Part shown: piece after piece, positions 10,605-22,955 of the stretch
Position numbering within the stretch: the first letter of the stretch is position 1
How the letters are laid out: each line of letters begins with the position of its first letter
NCBI GenBank assembly: GCA_021029095.1
Contig: JAJOHG010000008.1
Span: forward strand, 186,001-250,000
Direction: 5' to 3'
Source of the DNA: Phellopilus nigrolimitatus
Lineage: Eukaryota > Basidiomycota > Agaricomycetes > Hymenochaetales > Hymenochaetaceae
Length of the DNA stretch: 64,000 bases
Program-made: the position numbers and the translations under genes
Notes under the pieces: generated by a model
The model's input: the letters and a program-made list of their open reading frames with translations, nothing else
Databases searched by the model: none
What the model was told of the DNA's origin: nothing

Positions 10605-13600
10605 TCAGTCGTTCTCCCAGCTGTCCGGTACATCGTCGTTCGCTTGAGGTGCTTGTTCGGGGTGATAACCTAAAACAGGTCTGCTCGCCAAAGACCCTCG
10701 CACTGGAGCGTTCGCCACGCCGCTCGTCCTCGTCATGCTCGCATCATGAACACTGGGTCCTCGCGCACCAACCGCCCGACTTGGAGCGCCCCACGCAGAC
10801 GCGGAAGTAGAAGGAGGGTGCGATGAACTTGCTACCACCGACGTCCAGCCGCGGGCACCACCATGCTGTGTCGTACCGAACCCATGACCTGCGCTTGCAC
10901 TCGAATGCGCCGGCGGAGGGTTCGATGACGCCGAACTTGGGCGAGACACCAGTGCGGACTGCGGGGCGGAGCGCAAGTCTGCGAGCTTGCCGAGATTGCT
11001 GTTGTGTGCTAATGCCGCTGAAAGAAGCGGTTTTGGTATGCGTGTGTCGATGCGCCGGATGAGCTGGACGCTAGAGATAGCAGGGATAAGCACGTAGTAA
11101 AGAGAGCATGGGTATATGAATATGAACAGTACCTTCTATTGGGTTCTTGGTCGACCATTTGGGTGTCTATTCTGTAGATAGAGGCGAGCTAAAGAAAATA
11201 AATGACATAATCAGCTCTTATCACAAATAGCGCGACTAAAGGTACAAACATCGTGGACAAATTTCCTGCGCGCTTCATGCATGTACGGAAGGACTTGCAC
11301 CTTCCTTTCCGACGCAACAAATCTAACCAATTTATCAATACCAGCGCTCAGAAAAGAATACTTGTAGGTAACTCACTCCGCAAACGACTTCTCCACCTGC
11401 AAGCAAAACTTCCCATTATGACGCGCGAACGCGAGAAGCTCGTCCGAGTATACGATGGGGCGCTGACCGTCGCGGTCCTTCACCTCCTGCGAGATACCAA
11501 GTGCATCCGCCAGACGTGCGTTGCGCTTCGCTACCGCGCATTCGTTGGTGCACTTGAGCTGCTGCGTCGCCTCACGACCCGCAGGACTCGACGTGCTGCG
11601 TCCACAGAGTGCAGCCTGCTGGATCCGCCCGCATGGGCACCGGAGCGTGATGCTTGCTTGACACGGCTCGTCTTCGGAGCAGGCAGCGGGGGCGTGACAG
11701 GGCGCCATACAGCCGTGGTGAGCGGGAAGGCTGAGATTATGTCGTTCAGGCCGAAGACGTCTTTGAAAGGGCCTATCTAACTTACCATAGTTTCCGAGGC
11801 TTTCCACAAACAGACGTGCAAGTCCCGCACTCTGCACCATGGCAAAGACGCTCACAATGATGAAATCCGCAATCAAGCAGCCTAAATCATAAATAAGAAA
11901 ATGTTTTGCAAATCTGAGAGAGACCGAACTTACTTTCCGCACGTCGTCCCACACGATACCTTCTCCTGCGAGCACCTAGCATGCTTTAATTTAGAATCCG
12001 TTCTTTTCCAGAAAAATGGCTATCATATACCTGATGTTGCTGACCGAGTTCTTCCCGCATGCGCACGTCTTCGCCGTCAAGAACGGACACGGAGGGCACG
12101 GCGTAGGGTCTTCATGACACGAATGCGCCGACTTTGGATGCCCACACGGCGGGGGAAGACGCGAGCATGGGTATGAGCAGCTGATCCGCGTCCCGCAGGG
12201 GATTGGCGGCTCGACAACCGTACGCCCACAATGGCAGACCATCTAAAGACAATCTGTAAATTGAAGTAAATCCGTAAATAGGCACGAGAATTCACCTCCT
12301 CGAACGACGAACGCAAGCACGGCGGACACGTCCCGCGATGGTCCCTCTCCTCACAGCGGTGGTTCCCACACCCAAGTACTTTCCCACAAATCAAATCGCA
12401 TTCGTGCCAGTGCCCCTCGTCGCCTAGCGAGAGAGCTTCTTCCAAACCCTGTTGCGCCTGGCGTTTCTTACCTTTGACCTTCGCACTGCCGGCAAGCGCC
12501 GCAAGAGGACAGCATAGGCGGTTGCACTGGTGCCGTCCGCAGGCGCGGAGCGCGCTGCACGCCCGGTCGCAAAGGACGTCAGCAGGCGCCACAGCAGACG
12601 AGATCTCGTGGCACGGGACAGGGCGCGTCGTTGACCCGCAGCGGCAAGGGATGATGAGTGATATAGCACAGGGCGGGCAGGGTCCGACATGACCTAAGTT
12701 AGCGATAATATCAGCTTGAGAGGGGGGGGGGGGGGGGGGGGAAGATACCGAAAGCAACATACATGGAACAGAGCACACGTGCTCGCACCCATCTAGCTGC
12801 TTCATGCAAAGGCTACCGCACGTCATGATTGGATCTGTGCATCGTTCTCTCACACCGCCTTCGAGGTTGCCGAGTAGCTTTTTCCCGCATGGACAGTGTG
12901 TAATCAACGATGGAGAACGTGGACACGGAGGAGGAGTAGAGGTAGGCGGGTGACAAGGCTTCTCGCACTTGTGAATACCGCACTCAAATGGCCTGTCAAA
13001 GAGGAGAAGAAATTTGAATCTGAGGGAACGCTGCAGAATATCAAAACAAAACTTACCGACCGCATGGGCTCTCGCAAGCAAACCTCCCGTCCCATTCTTG
13101 AAGAACTCCATCGCCATTCATAACATAGCTATGCTTCTCCTCGCCCTCTCCGCACTTTAAGGCTCTCGACGCCTTCCCGCAGTAGCAGTTACTCGTCTCA
13201 ACGATTGGGCATTCCTTACACGGACCCGGGTGGCATGCCGTCGTGCAGAGATGTTTCCCACACCCAAGCATCTTGTCGCAGACGTTTCCACACGACAAGT
13301 TCGCCGTCGGCGCGTCCGCCTTCCCGTTCGCAGATAGAGATGCAAGGTCGGCGCAGCGGAAAGATTTGACTTGGCGTCGGCAGTGGCAGGGAAGCTGCGT
13401 CGTGACCTGGCACGGCGGACACGGACCAGGATGACAAGAGAGAGAGCACGCGTGCCCGCAGGCTCGTGGACGAGAGCAAGGGTTCCCGCAACTGTGTGGC
13501 GTCGCGAGACGCACAGGTCGAGGATCTGGGGTCGAGCCGCAAAAACACCTACATTACAGCGTTTAGAGAAGGAAAGAAAAGTTTTGCTTCTGAATATAGA

Positions 13601-14522
13601 TGCTTACATGTACGAATTGGGAACGTGAAGTCGTCTGCGCTGACACCCTGGACATCGCCATTCTCCTTGCTTATTCGTCTCTCCACGAGCACGAAAGGCG
13701 TCCCGCATGTCCTTGACCGACTTGGACGCCCACGGCTTAATGCACTTCATATGAAATGGCGTGTAACAGCACTGCGCATCCCCTGCTGGGTCTTCGGCGT
13801 CGCCGTCTGTTGATATGATCAAAAACAAAATTACCATTAGTTGCTGAGCGTGACTTACTTGAGAGCGAGTCATTGCGAACAGACGGCGAGCAACTCCAGA
13901 TGGATTGCGCGGGGTGGATCGAGTTAAAGCAGATAGGGCAGTCTGCATATGGCGGCGTCCGGAGTGAATCGATAAGTCTATTAGTAAGGTTGTCCGCCTT
14001 CACCTCACGAGTACTGGAGGGAGCAGAAGGAGCATGGGGAACTCGGGCTTCGGATGGCCCGTCAGTTAATCTCGAGTTTATTTGTTTCCTACGACCACCC
14101 CCGCGAGAAAGTCCCGGTCCAGACTGATGCTGCCCGCGCCCTTTGTATTCTCGGATTCCAGTACCAGAGCCTGACCCAGAAGCAGATGGAGTGGAACGGC
14201 CCGACTGAGTAGTGGCTTCACCGGTAGCGACATGGGGAGGACCTTGGATGCCGTCTCCCTCCCTACGCGGCTGTCCACCGTTCCGCCGCCTGACATTATA
14301 ACGAGGCTGACGACGCTCGGAATTATCTCCTACATTCCTGACATCGTCATGACATTCTGGGTGTGCCACATCAACGTCCCGCCTCGTCCTCGGCTTTCGC
14401 CTCCTCTTCTGTTTCTCCTGGTCGTTCAATACATTCGGGTCAGACGAAGGTGCCACCGATCGTAATGCGTTTTCTGAAGAACTTGGAGTAAACGTCGGCG
14501 CAGTCGTTACCGTAGAAGGCAT
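10605..14522 (-). CDS. FAP1: FAP1/NFX1-type zinc-finger protein
   Basis: A homologue of the NFX1 / shuttle craft / yeast Fap1 family, which act as nuclear or RNA-associated zinc-finger regulators. The start (ATG at 14522, MPSTVTTAPTFTPSS) opens a long Arg/Ser/Gly-rich disordered region. An atypical RING follows (CPICFNSIHPAQSIWSC...CYTPFHMKCIKPW...WRCPGCQ). After that comes a long array of NFX1-type fingers (CGNPCSRPRACGHACSLSCHPGPCPPC, split over phrases; CGNVCDKMLGCGKHLC; CESPCGR; CGIHKCEKPCH; CNRLCCPL). The 3' exons hold CHAPAACSEDEPCQASITLRCPCG and an R3H-like region (LADALGI, VEKSFAE, GLARLFVESLGNYG). The last exon is Ser/Pro-rich and ends DVPDSWEND. Many short introns are present; one carries a 20-base G/C run. 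Exon ends were not all fixed individually. Confidence 0.87.
12722..12741. repeat. Poly-G (20) homopolymer in a FAP1 intron
   Basis: A pure run of 20 G on the plus strand. On the coding (minus) strand it is a poly-C run in an intron flanked by GTATGT and TTAG. The exons on either side join as VPC-HVGPCPPC, so the run itself is not coding. Confidence 0.85.
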
Positions 14523-15169
14523 TCACCAAAGCAAGAACAGAGAAACGGATTTTTACAGAGCAGTTTTCTATGTCAAGTCATAATGGAGGACTGGTTTATG
14601 TAATTGAATGCGATGTTACGCTATCAAGAGCATCACGTGCCTTTTCGGGATGCTTTATTAATATTAGAACTTCGAAGGCTTACTGGTCAATCTCGTAAGT
14701 CACATACAAGACTCTAAATCTAATCTTCAAGTTAGTACCAGTACGCTCGTAGCAAAATCATCGCTTCAAATCCGGATTTAGGACACTGGAATGCGATTTT
14801 GATCAATCGACAACCTGCGGCGGAAATGAGATGTGGAACCTTCCCAGCTACCTTTTACGTGACATGAGCACTCTCCGATTTCCGCTGCGACTCAAAAGCA
14901 TTAACAATACTTCATTGTAGTGCATGTTCAACAGAGCAGGTCTTACTGATAAATACAGCAACGAGAGCAGCGGCAAGCTTATAGCTGCCCTAGTATGATA
15001 CAAGTCACGGAGCGAATACTTAGAGGATCCGGAAGAAAAAAAAGAGAAGACGCGTTGCAGACAGTCCGGAGATGTGCATTTGAGTGAAACAAGTAGGAGA
15101 TTCATCTGAAATTTTTGGAAAAAAGACGACGCAAAGAAATGTAACGCTGCCGAGGCCCCATTGATGGCT
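14523..15169. other. Intergenic between FAP1 and IKS1
   Basis: 5' flank of the FAP1 gene and 3' flank of the IKS1 gene. An 85-codon minus frame at 14848-15105 has no domain and lies beyond a solid stop of IKS1 at 15170-15172, so it is not called. Confidence 0.45.
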
Positions 15170-18039
15170 TTATACGCAGCACTTGGAATTGACGCAATGT
15201 AGACGTAGTATTACGACATGGAGGATCGCGAGCAGCACGGTGAGCCAGAGGTCGTCGGACCAAGTATCGCTAATTGCGACGGTTGTGATAAAGCAGGCGA
15301 AGATGGGCTCGGGGCGACCTTCGGGGCAAATCGACAGTAATGTCAAGATCTGGAAGATTGGAACATTCAGTATCCAGCGGTAATCTTGTCAAAAATAAAA
15401 GAAGTACGGAGAAAGGAAAGAAATGTCGGAGTGGATCGCACCTTGATGACGAGGAGCACCGACTTCACAGCCCGCAAGATCATGGCACGTCTACGTCCAT
15501 CCGCCCCCAAACGCAGCAGCGGGCGGGCGAAATAGCGGACGAGATAGTGGTCCCTCACATCCGGCGGAGCCAGGTTAGGTGAAGGCGGGAGCATGAGCAT
15601 TGGCAAAGGCCTGGGTGTTGGCATGCCCCCCTTTGAATCCGTGTCTGGCTCTGGTTGTAGGCTTAAATCTAAGCCATCCGTGTCTCGTTCGTATTCTTCA
15701 AACTTTGGCTCGTCGAGTACAGGGCCAGTTTCAGGGAAGTTATCAAAACCATTTTCAGTGGCGTCGACATAGGCCGAGGGCGAGGACATGCGAGGGACAA
15801 TCGTCCCTTCCCCAATCGTTGAGCCGGCGTCCATGGGCAAAGGGTCGAACTAAATCGAAATACATATATGATGAAACCGGGTTCCTTGGCTTAAAACGAT
15901 TCAAAAGCTTGCTTACATTCCCCTCGCGAATTGCGCGCAAAATCTGCTCGCTCGACGGTCTCTTCTTGGGAACCTTGTTGAGCAAGCTTTCGAGTAGAAT
16001 AAGGTATGCCACGGGCAGGCCGCGGCGCTCGAACATAGTTGCCAGTATAGAGGTTCTCTTGAAACTGAAATTTTTGGGTTTAATACATTTCAGCCAAGAG
16101 TGAGGCGTCCGTACGCACCCCGCATAGCCCAAGACCTCTTTCTCAAGCCTCTCCATATCTCCGCCATCGTTCCCTCGTCTGTCTCCATCACTGCAGTAGT
16201 GATACGGTAAGTGGAAGAAGAGCAACATGTGGAGGATCATTCCGAGGGACCACATGTCCGCCTTCGAGTCTACCTGTGAAAGGAGACCTGTTCGTGGCGA
16301 AGGAAGCGACTCCGGAGCTGTATACTCCAAACTACAACGAAGATAGCCCAGTTGAGTAGTCGTCGGCAGGCACAGATTTTAACGACATACGTCCCAGTAT
16401 TCCCTGACCGAGACCGTGAGGGTTGGATCATGTCGCGAGAAGTGCCGAAGTCGGATAGCATGGCTCGCGGTCTATAACAAAGGTGAAGGAACTCGAACGA
16501 AGACAACAACTAAGTACACATACATAAGGGCCTCCTCGTCCCAAGTAAGTAAGACGTTGCCTGGCTTCAGGTCGAGGTGCAAAATTGATTTATCATGCTG
16601 GAAGTACGTTCACCAGCATTAGAATTCTGCCAGCGTGCGTAGAACAAAAAGCAGAAACAAATGGAATTTACAAGAAAAGCCAGTCCCGAAGCAACATCTG
16701 TGAACAGCCTCTTCGCCTCCTCCGCGCTCAGAAGGTGAACAGCCGTCCGTATGCCTTGTGTGCGCTGCTTTCTCTGCCGCTCACGCTCCTCTTCCGGCTG
16801 CGATTGCGCAGCGCGAAACGCACGTATGCGATCTGAGCGTGAGTGAACGCTCTCGAGTCCTGCGGAGCCTGAGAGGGGTCCTGAGTCCGAAGATGCGTGT
16901 GGCCGCCCGAGGCGAGCTTCAATGAAGTCGTCGAGGCTACAGTACAAATGGAAACGGAAATAAGAGAGTTCATGTCTTAAGCTAGGCTTGACAAGTGATC
17001 AACGGACCTTCCGCCTTCGGCCCACTGCATCAATACGCTATAAACTTTGCGTCAGACCGAGCAACACTCCGTATTATAATGAGGCATAAAAGACTAACAA
17101 GAGAGTAGGAACTTTAGGGCCAAACGAGGAGAATTGGTGCGTTTCGAGCCAAGCGTGGTGGTATGTGACGATGTTCGGGTGACGCAGACGCTCGAGTAAA
17201 CGGATCTTTGTTTAGAAAATAAGGAAAGGTTGATATGTGAGAAGAAATGGCAACGGACTTCTCTGAGGACTTGGATCAAATATGAATGCGATTGGCCGAC
17301 AGCAATTTTCTTCACAGCAAAGTATCCTGTGCGGAAAGGTAAATGATTTGAATAAGAAGTAGTATTGTAAACTGTGACCTACCCAAAGGATTGCCATCAA
17401 GAACGTGCTATTCGAATTCCGTTCAAACCAATAAGACGGAAGTTAAACGTAGTACGTAATTTGAAGATTCACCTGGCAGAGAAAAACAGACCCATTTGCA
17501 CCCATTCCCAGCCTATACTCCTCCTTGAAGAAGGAATTGAAGTACCCCTCTGCCATCATGTTTGACTTGAATCCCTGAGCATCCTCACTAGCATCATGCG
17601 TCTCGCTCCTCTTCGAATCCGCGCTGGAGCCTAAACCCGATCTTCCTAGACTAGATGGTCGCGAATTTGTTTCGTTCGCGATTTCAAGAAGCTGGAAGTA
17701 GTTCGGCGCGCGTGTGTGCTGATCACGCTCGACGTACGGAGGCGCGCTGGCTCCGACCGCATCTTCGAGCGGACGGTTGCAATACGGGCACGTTCTGCGC
17801 GTCGTCGGTTCTGAGTCAAGCGGACGCACGGATAGCGCGTGCGAGTCAGAGTTGTAGAGAACAACCTGGTGCGAATCTGAGAGGATAGTACGCCACGCGG
17901 GCTGCGTGAGGTCACCTGCGCCGGCAGCGTCAGGCGCGTCGTTGTGCGGGACGACAACCAGGGCGCCAAACGGCGAGGCGGACTGACTAATCCCCATTCC
18001 CGATTCATCGTAGACATCATCTTGCGATTCAGGTGGCAT
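15170..18039 (-). CDS. IKS1: IKS1-type serine/threonine protein kinase with C-terminal membrane segments
   Basis: A homologue of the fungal Iks1 kinase. The N-terminal part has the strand QPAWRTILSDSHQVVLYNSD and a Cys pair in RTCPYCNRPLED (zinc-ribbon-like). The kinase domain follows: glycine loop GMGANGSVFLC; ATP lysine in YFAVKKIAVG; LREV helix; VLMQWAEGGSL hinge; a long Ser/Arg/Glu-rich insert; catalytic loop LHLDLKPGNVLL; DFGTSRDM; APESLPSP; DMWSLGMILH. A linker carries PMDAGSTIGEG and acidic residues. The last exon encodes two hydrophobic helices (WILNVPIFQILTLLSICPEG and LWLTVLLAILHVVIL) and ends HCVNSKCCV, so the protein is probably membrane-attached by its C-terminus. The start is taken at 18039 (MPPESQDDVYDESG). 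An in-frame ATG at 18126 is possible. It is divergent from the Ybp1-like gene. Confidence 0.85.
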
Positions 18040-18404
18040 TGAGAATTCTTGATTCGACTTTTCGCAGCGTGGTTCAAGCTTATGTCCTGCGGAGAGCCCA
18101 AGCGACTGGAACGCTTTGAAGTTCAAATTGCTAATTTGTCGAATATGAAAATAAAGATTTCAAAGGGTCGCTGCTGAAGATGCCAGCCAATGTCGTGTAG
18201 CACAAGATGGCATGGTAGTTAGAAGCCAAGAGAAATAGGAAGCAGTTCAGATTTTACAATCCTCGAGTACAGTGTGATGGCCATTGACGTTATACTATGG
18301 TCATCACATGATCCGCTTACGTGTACAAATCAGCCATTTTGATTATCGCTTTCTAGATCTCGACGAGAGCACACAAAGAGAACTTCCAGTTGTAACACTC
18401 TGTA
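18040..18404. promoter_or_regulatory. Divergent promoter region, IKS1 / Ybp1-like gene
   Basis: 365 nt between two divergent start codons. It must carry both promoters. No individual elements were assigned. Confidence 0.45.
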
Positions 18405-20536
18405 ATGGCTCAAGAAACATCCAGCTCTTCAAAAAGTGCAGAACTGCTCGCACTTCTCCGAAGCAAGAAATCTCTACACGTACGTCATCTGTAAATTTCC
18501 GCGTTCTTTAAGAAATCATTCAACACATGTATATTTCTCAAGAGCGACGAGGAGGAGCTGAGCACGGAGCTTACCGCCTTCCTTACGTCTGCCGTGTGTG
18601 ACGCGCAACCCTTATACACGCTTTCAGATATCCACCATGCATTAGCGAACTCCGGGGCAGCAACAGATCTGGTACATGATGATTTTCATCTTGTCGTTCC
18701 GCTGAGTAACTTATTATGAAAGGTTGACGCGTCCGACTTGTGATCGGAAGGATGCACTGCACGCCGTCCCATTGCTCCTTGCGGTCGCCGACCCCGCCGC
18801 CGGAGAGATCCTCTCTATCCTTGGGGAATGTGGAAACGCAAAGGAGACGGTGATCTCCGTACAGGAAGCGCTCGAACGCCTTCTACGCGATCTCACGTCG
18901 GAGGAGGAAGATCTTGAAAACGATCCCGAAAACGTCATTAGGAGGCTTGAGCGCGCGTTGCTTTTGTACATCGGAGGTCAGTTGTACCTTACTTTTATCG
19001 GAAGTATAAGTTGTTATATCAAATTATCACCTAATGGGTTTATTTTGCTTCAAGCTATCCCGAGATTGAAGTTGCGCAAGAAGAGCGCGTCGGAAACATT
19101 GAAGCCGTTGTTCGCGGACATCCCGCCTGTTATCGAGCGTTCCAGCTCGTACTTCAGTAAAGAATATGGACAGATCGCGATGCGGCTTGTCTGCAGACTG
19201 CTATCTAACACAGTCCCCTGGGCATCGAATGACCCAGACTTTGTAAATGTACAGGTACGCGTGTTAACACAAATAGCACTGTATCAATCCGTTAAAGAGC
19301 TTCACTATGGATGAGTAGGACCTATGCAGAGGTATATTGGTATCGAGCCTCGGCGATCTGTCTCCTTTTCTTGATATACATTTGGCACAACAGAAGTTTG
19401 AGTCGAGTTTCCCTCGCTTAGTCTTTCGAAGCAAAACGTCTGTCGCGGACGAAGGTAGCTCAATTGTTCAAGATTGTGCCGTACGTAATTTAATCTCTCT
19501 GTTTCCTGTTACTGAGATAGACATATGATTCTCCTAGGATGTAGCGGATGAACTATCGTTCTCACTTGATACCTTGATCCACGACCACTCAACAGGTGCC
19601 GTCGTGCTCTCCGCGTTTATTCATTCACGCACGCCTCCGTCACGATCGCTGCCATCGCCTAACACGATCCTTTCGGCGCTCATGCCCATCCTCATCGCCT
19701 CGCTGCAGTCCTCCACAGGCACCGACGCAAGTCTCTACGTCCTCCTCAGCGTGCTTTTCCCGCCTTCCCCCTCCAGCGCTTCTACCACATCGACCGAGCT
19801 AGATCCGGACCTCATTCCTCCCTTTGTCGACGCGCTCGCCCCACTCGCCTGCACGTCCCCCGATCCTCAGATCCGGCTGGTCGCATTCAAAATACTCGGC
19901 ACGCTCCTCGCACGCGCGCAGCCGCTCGCACAGATGGCGTTACTGACCGAGTTACTCGCGGAAAGCGCGTTTCCGGCACTGCGTGTCGCGGGTGTGGGAC
20001 TGCTCAAAGATGCGGTGCTCAATGCGCTTTCCGCCTCCTCGTCTTCATCTACAAACCCCTTTGCATCTCCGGCGTTGCTACGCACATTCGGGTACGTTGT
20101 TCTGCGGACCGACCCTCCTTCTCTATTCTCCAAGCCGGCGGATTTGAAGAATCTGCAAGCGTTCCTCGAGACTCAGGAGCCAAAGCGGCTCGTCGAATGC
20201 CTCGCGTTTTACTATGTGTTGTTGATGAGGGATCGGAACAACCTCGTGCGTGCAAATCCTTACTTATAGACTGCGGAGTTCTCTAATGAAAATCAAAAGA
20301 CGGGGGTACGAGACTCAGACCAAATTAAATCTGTCGAGAAGGACTTTTTGATTCCTTTGCGTAATTCCTTGCAGGCTTGGTCGGAGCTGGAAGATTTGGA
20401 AACAGGTGAGCTCAAACTCAAGCTCAAGCTCCTCTCGAATATCTAAACCTGGATAGTAGATGAACATGCGATGATGGCCCTTGCCGCCCTTGGCACGTCG
20501 CTGGAGAGGATCGACGAGGCTAAAACAATGCTTTAA
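18405..20536 (+). CDS. Ybp1/ALF4/glomulin-like helical-repeat protein
   Basis: The protein starts MAQETSSSSKSAELLALLRS and ends LERIDEAKTML. The exons join through short introns; late exons read GVRDSDQIKSVEKDFLIPLR and EHAMMALAALGTSLER. It is predominantly alpha-helical (VPLLLAVADPAAGEILSILG; VISVQEALERLLRDLTSEEE; ENVIRRLERALLLYIGG; SASETLKPLFADIPPVIERS). This resembles the fungal YAP-binding/ALF4/glomulin (DUF1760) family, whose yeast members Ybp1/Ybp2 act in the oxidative-stress response with Yap1 and at kinetochores. The family call comes from remembered pattern, not an alignment. A generic HEAT/ARM-like protein is the alternative. Confidence 0.55.
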
Positions 20537-20932
20537 ATAAGAAGCTGAAGGAGAGTGTGGTAGATGTATTTACGGGCACAATCAGGATGGCGTCCTTCCT
20601 TGATCCATTTCTGGAACCATTTCGCACAGAATACTTATTTTTACGTTCTGTGTCATGGTGTCTGGTTGTTTACCCTGTGAAGTTACAAATTATAATCTTG
20701 CAGCCGGCTTGCGGCAAAAGCCACACGGCGGTAAATACGGAGCTGACGAATGGGGCAAGTTAGGGTTAGCAATCCCACGGAAGCCCGTTTGGTCTGTCCC
20801 GTTCCCCCTCGGTCCTCGGTGTCCTGAAACTCCTGTCCGCCAACACACACCTGTCGTCGTCGTCGTCGTCGTCGTCGTCGCCCTCGTCGCTGCAGCCAGT
20901 CCCACTTGCCAGTGCACTTCCGGCTCAGAAGA
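20537..20932. other. 5' flank of DUF7137 gene with GTC microsatellite
   Basis: This contains a (GTC)9 run at 20853-20880. In one frame it gives a Ser-rich stretch, in another a run of Val followed by ALVAAAS that mimics a signal peptide. I could not join either to the downstream exon with acceptable splice sites, but the true N-terminus of the next gene may lie here. Confidence 0.5.
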
Positions 20933-21579
20933 ATGTCTCAAACAGCGTCGGGCTCGAACACGGGATCCTTCATTTCTATCCCGGCGACAGCTGCTGCAGG
21001 CGGGCTCACGTTCACGCAGCCTCCACAGACCGCCGATGCGTCTTTCTACAAAATTGCGTCCGGCGCGCCCATCACGTTCGGGTGGAACTTCACCTCGCTC
21101 ATCGTGACGCCGACGCACCTCACCGTGTCCGCCTTCTGTGAGAACGGCGTGACTTACCCCGTAGGCCCGACGAACGGTGTCATCGACGGCAAAGCGACGC
21201 AGGTCGTATGGGACCTCTTTTCATACCAGCAGGCAAACCCGGGCACGCCGCTCGCGCAGGCGACGTATACGCTCTCGATCTGGGACGACAGAGGACCGGG
21301 TGCGGCTCGTGCGGCTGGCTACCTGTCCCCGAACTCGGGTCTGAAGTTCGCGCTGTATACACCACAACCGTATACCCCGATCGCCTCCGGTAAGCTCGAG
21401 CTTATCACTTCCACTTTTCTCTGTGAATGCGTGTGCTGAATAAATACCTTACAGGCTGGACATGTCAGGGATGCAGCAGCGCCGAGTTCACGATGGCCGC
21501 GCACCCCGCGCTGGTCGCCTTCTTTGCCACATTCGCCATCATGCTCCTCAGCGGCTGGAGTCTCCTCCGCCACCAATGA
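20933..21579 (+). CDS. DUF7137 domain protein, C-terminal membrane anchor
   Basis: The first usable ATG (20933) gives MSQTASGSNTGSF. The body has the pattern of the fungal DUF7137 extracellular domain: GGLTFTQPPQTADASFYKIA; PITFGWNFTSLIVTPTHLTV; VVWDLFSYQQANPGTPLAQA; TYTLSIWDDRGPG; LKFALYTPQPYTPIASG. One intron follows (donor gtaagc near 21391). The last exon gives WTCQGCSS and a hydrophobic tail (LVAFFATFAIMLLSGWSLL) ending RHQ. Relatives are usually secreted or cell-surface proteins with a signal peptide. None is visible with this start, so an upstream exon is probably missing from this model. Function unknown. Confidence 0.7.
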
Positions 21580-22367
21580 TTTGGTACTCGAGGTCGTCAA
21601 ATTTGGTGTTCTGTTTCACTTTGGGTAGATGGTTATTCGAGACTATGGTTTGCATTCTCAGCATTGATTGGACTGTATATGGCATATGGACATGGCTACG
21701 TTTTCACTTCCACTTTTTTATTCCCTCGTCAGACATTCAGACGCTTTCTAATCCCTCCCTCCCATACTCAATCTTGCATCGTTAACGCTATTCTTCATCC
21801 TTCACTCGCTATGTCTCCTATCTCCACTGGTAATGGCCGAGATCGATGTCTCCCATATCCTCACGGCTTGCTTATTTATATTGTCGAAACGGCCGCGCCA
21901 CGCTTCGTGATATCCTAATTACGGTTTGTGCTCCCATCAATCCAAGACGATGTGTTTGTTCGATAGTGTTCTGCAATGTCGTCCGCGAATTCTTTGTCTT
22001 TTGTACGTTCGGCAGAAATTTGTAGCGAGACGTCAAACTGTGTATAGTGCTGCAGTTTCTTGGTTTCGATCGTGCAATTCACTGAACAATATATATACAG
22101 ATATACAGGTTATTCGCTCAACGTTGTTCACCCAAGAACTTCATCTCAAGTCGTGACCACATGGCTCTCAGTTAGAACTATTCAATTTTCTCTGCGACCA
22201 CAAACTCGGTGCGAATGAAGCAGAGGGAGCGCATGGGCCAGAAGATCTACAGTAAAAGCTGCCGCTTCTGCAAAGCTTGGGGCTGCAAATAAACAAGCCC
22301 AACTGCCAGGATTTGTCAGCACACTCGCTTATTCATCTGTCAAATCCTGCGCACCTCATTCCCGACA
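21580..22367. other. Intergenic, no gene recognised
   Basis: Pyrimidine-rich and AT-rich spacer downstream of the DUF7137 gene. The frames present are short, compositionally biased and without splice support. Confidence 0.45.
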
Positions 22368-22955
22368 TCACACAGCGCGAGCTCTTCCTCTGCGGCTAGC
22401 GGCCGGATACTGGAAACGAAGAAAGACTAGTGAACAGGCTTAAAAAGGCTCGGCGACACCGCTTCCCTACCTGAATGTGGGTCATGTGTCTGACGTGAAT
22501 GATAGATTTGAGCTGCCACCACTCCTGTGCGTGAGCCTGCGATCCTGCGGACAACACGACGCAACACGTCAGCTTCAAAGTCTATATATTCTTGATAGGT
22601 TGAGTACCTTGATACGGATGTATCCAACCACTGGAGGCAGGCGTGCCATGGGAGCCGCGCACTGGAGAGCGAATTCTCTCCGTCCGCTCAATGTGGTCTC
22701 GCAGAATCCACTGAAACGAAAAATGGCTTCGCATCAGCACATACATATAACGCACAAGACACCTCTGAAAATGATTTGGCTTAGCTTGAAGAAGACAAAA
22801 AAGAATAGATCTATCATACCTTCTGGTACCGCCGTTTTGCGAGTACCTTGGGATTGCGACAGATGATCCACCCAATAACGGGTGCGCCCTTGGACACATT
22901 GCGACCGCCAAGATTCATGAAGCGCCTCGCGCCGACGTTGAAAAGTAATACTCCT
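22368..22955 (-). CDS. Small multi-exon gene, possible ricin-B-like beta-trefoil protein
   Basis: Four short exons join on the minus strand: FNVGARRFMNLGGRNVSKG then APVIGW..CRNPKVLAKRRYQK; WILRDHIERTERIRSPVRGS then HGTPASSGWIHPYQ; GSQAHAQEWWQLKSIIHVRH then MTHIQ; and YPAASRRGRARAV followed by a stop at 22368-22370. The spacing of NLGG..S.GAPVIGW, YQ(x)W and QEWWQL resembles the repeating strands of beta-trefoil (ricin-B-type) carbohydrate-binding domains common in basidiomycetes. The 5' end is unresolved: no start codon is visible upstream in frame, so the gene may be 5'-truncated. Lectin function is inference only. Confidence 0.35.

Noticed and set aside
14848..15105. 85-codon minus-strand frame after IKS1
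   Set aside because: Begins beyond the clear IKS1 stop, has no domain and no splice link. Treated as intergenic.
20758..20770. TTAGGGTTAG, telomere-like
   Set aside because: Only about one and a half units and unique-gene context on both sides. Chance occurrence.
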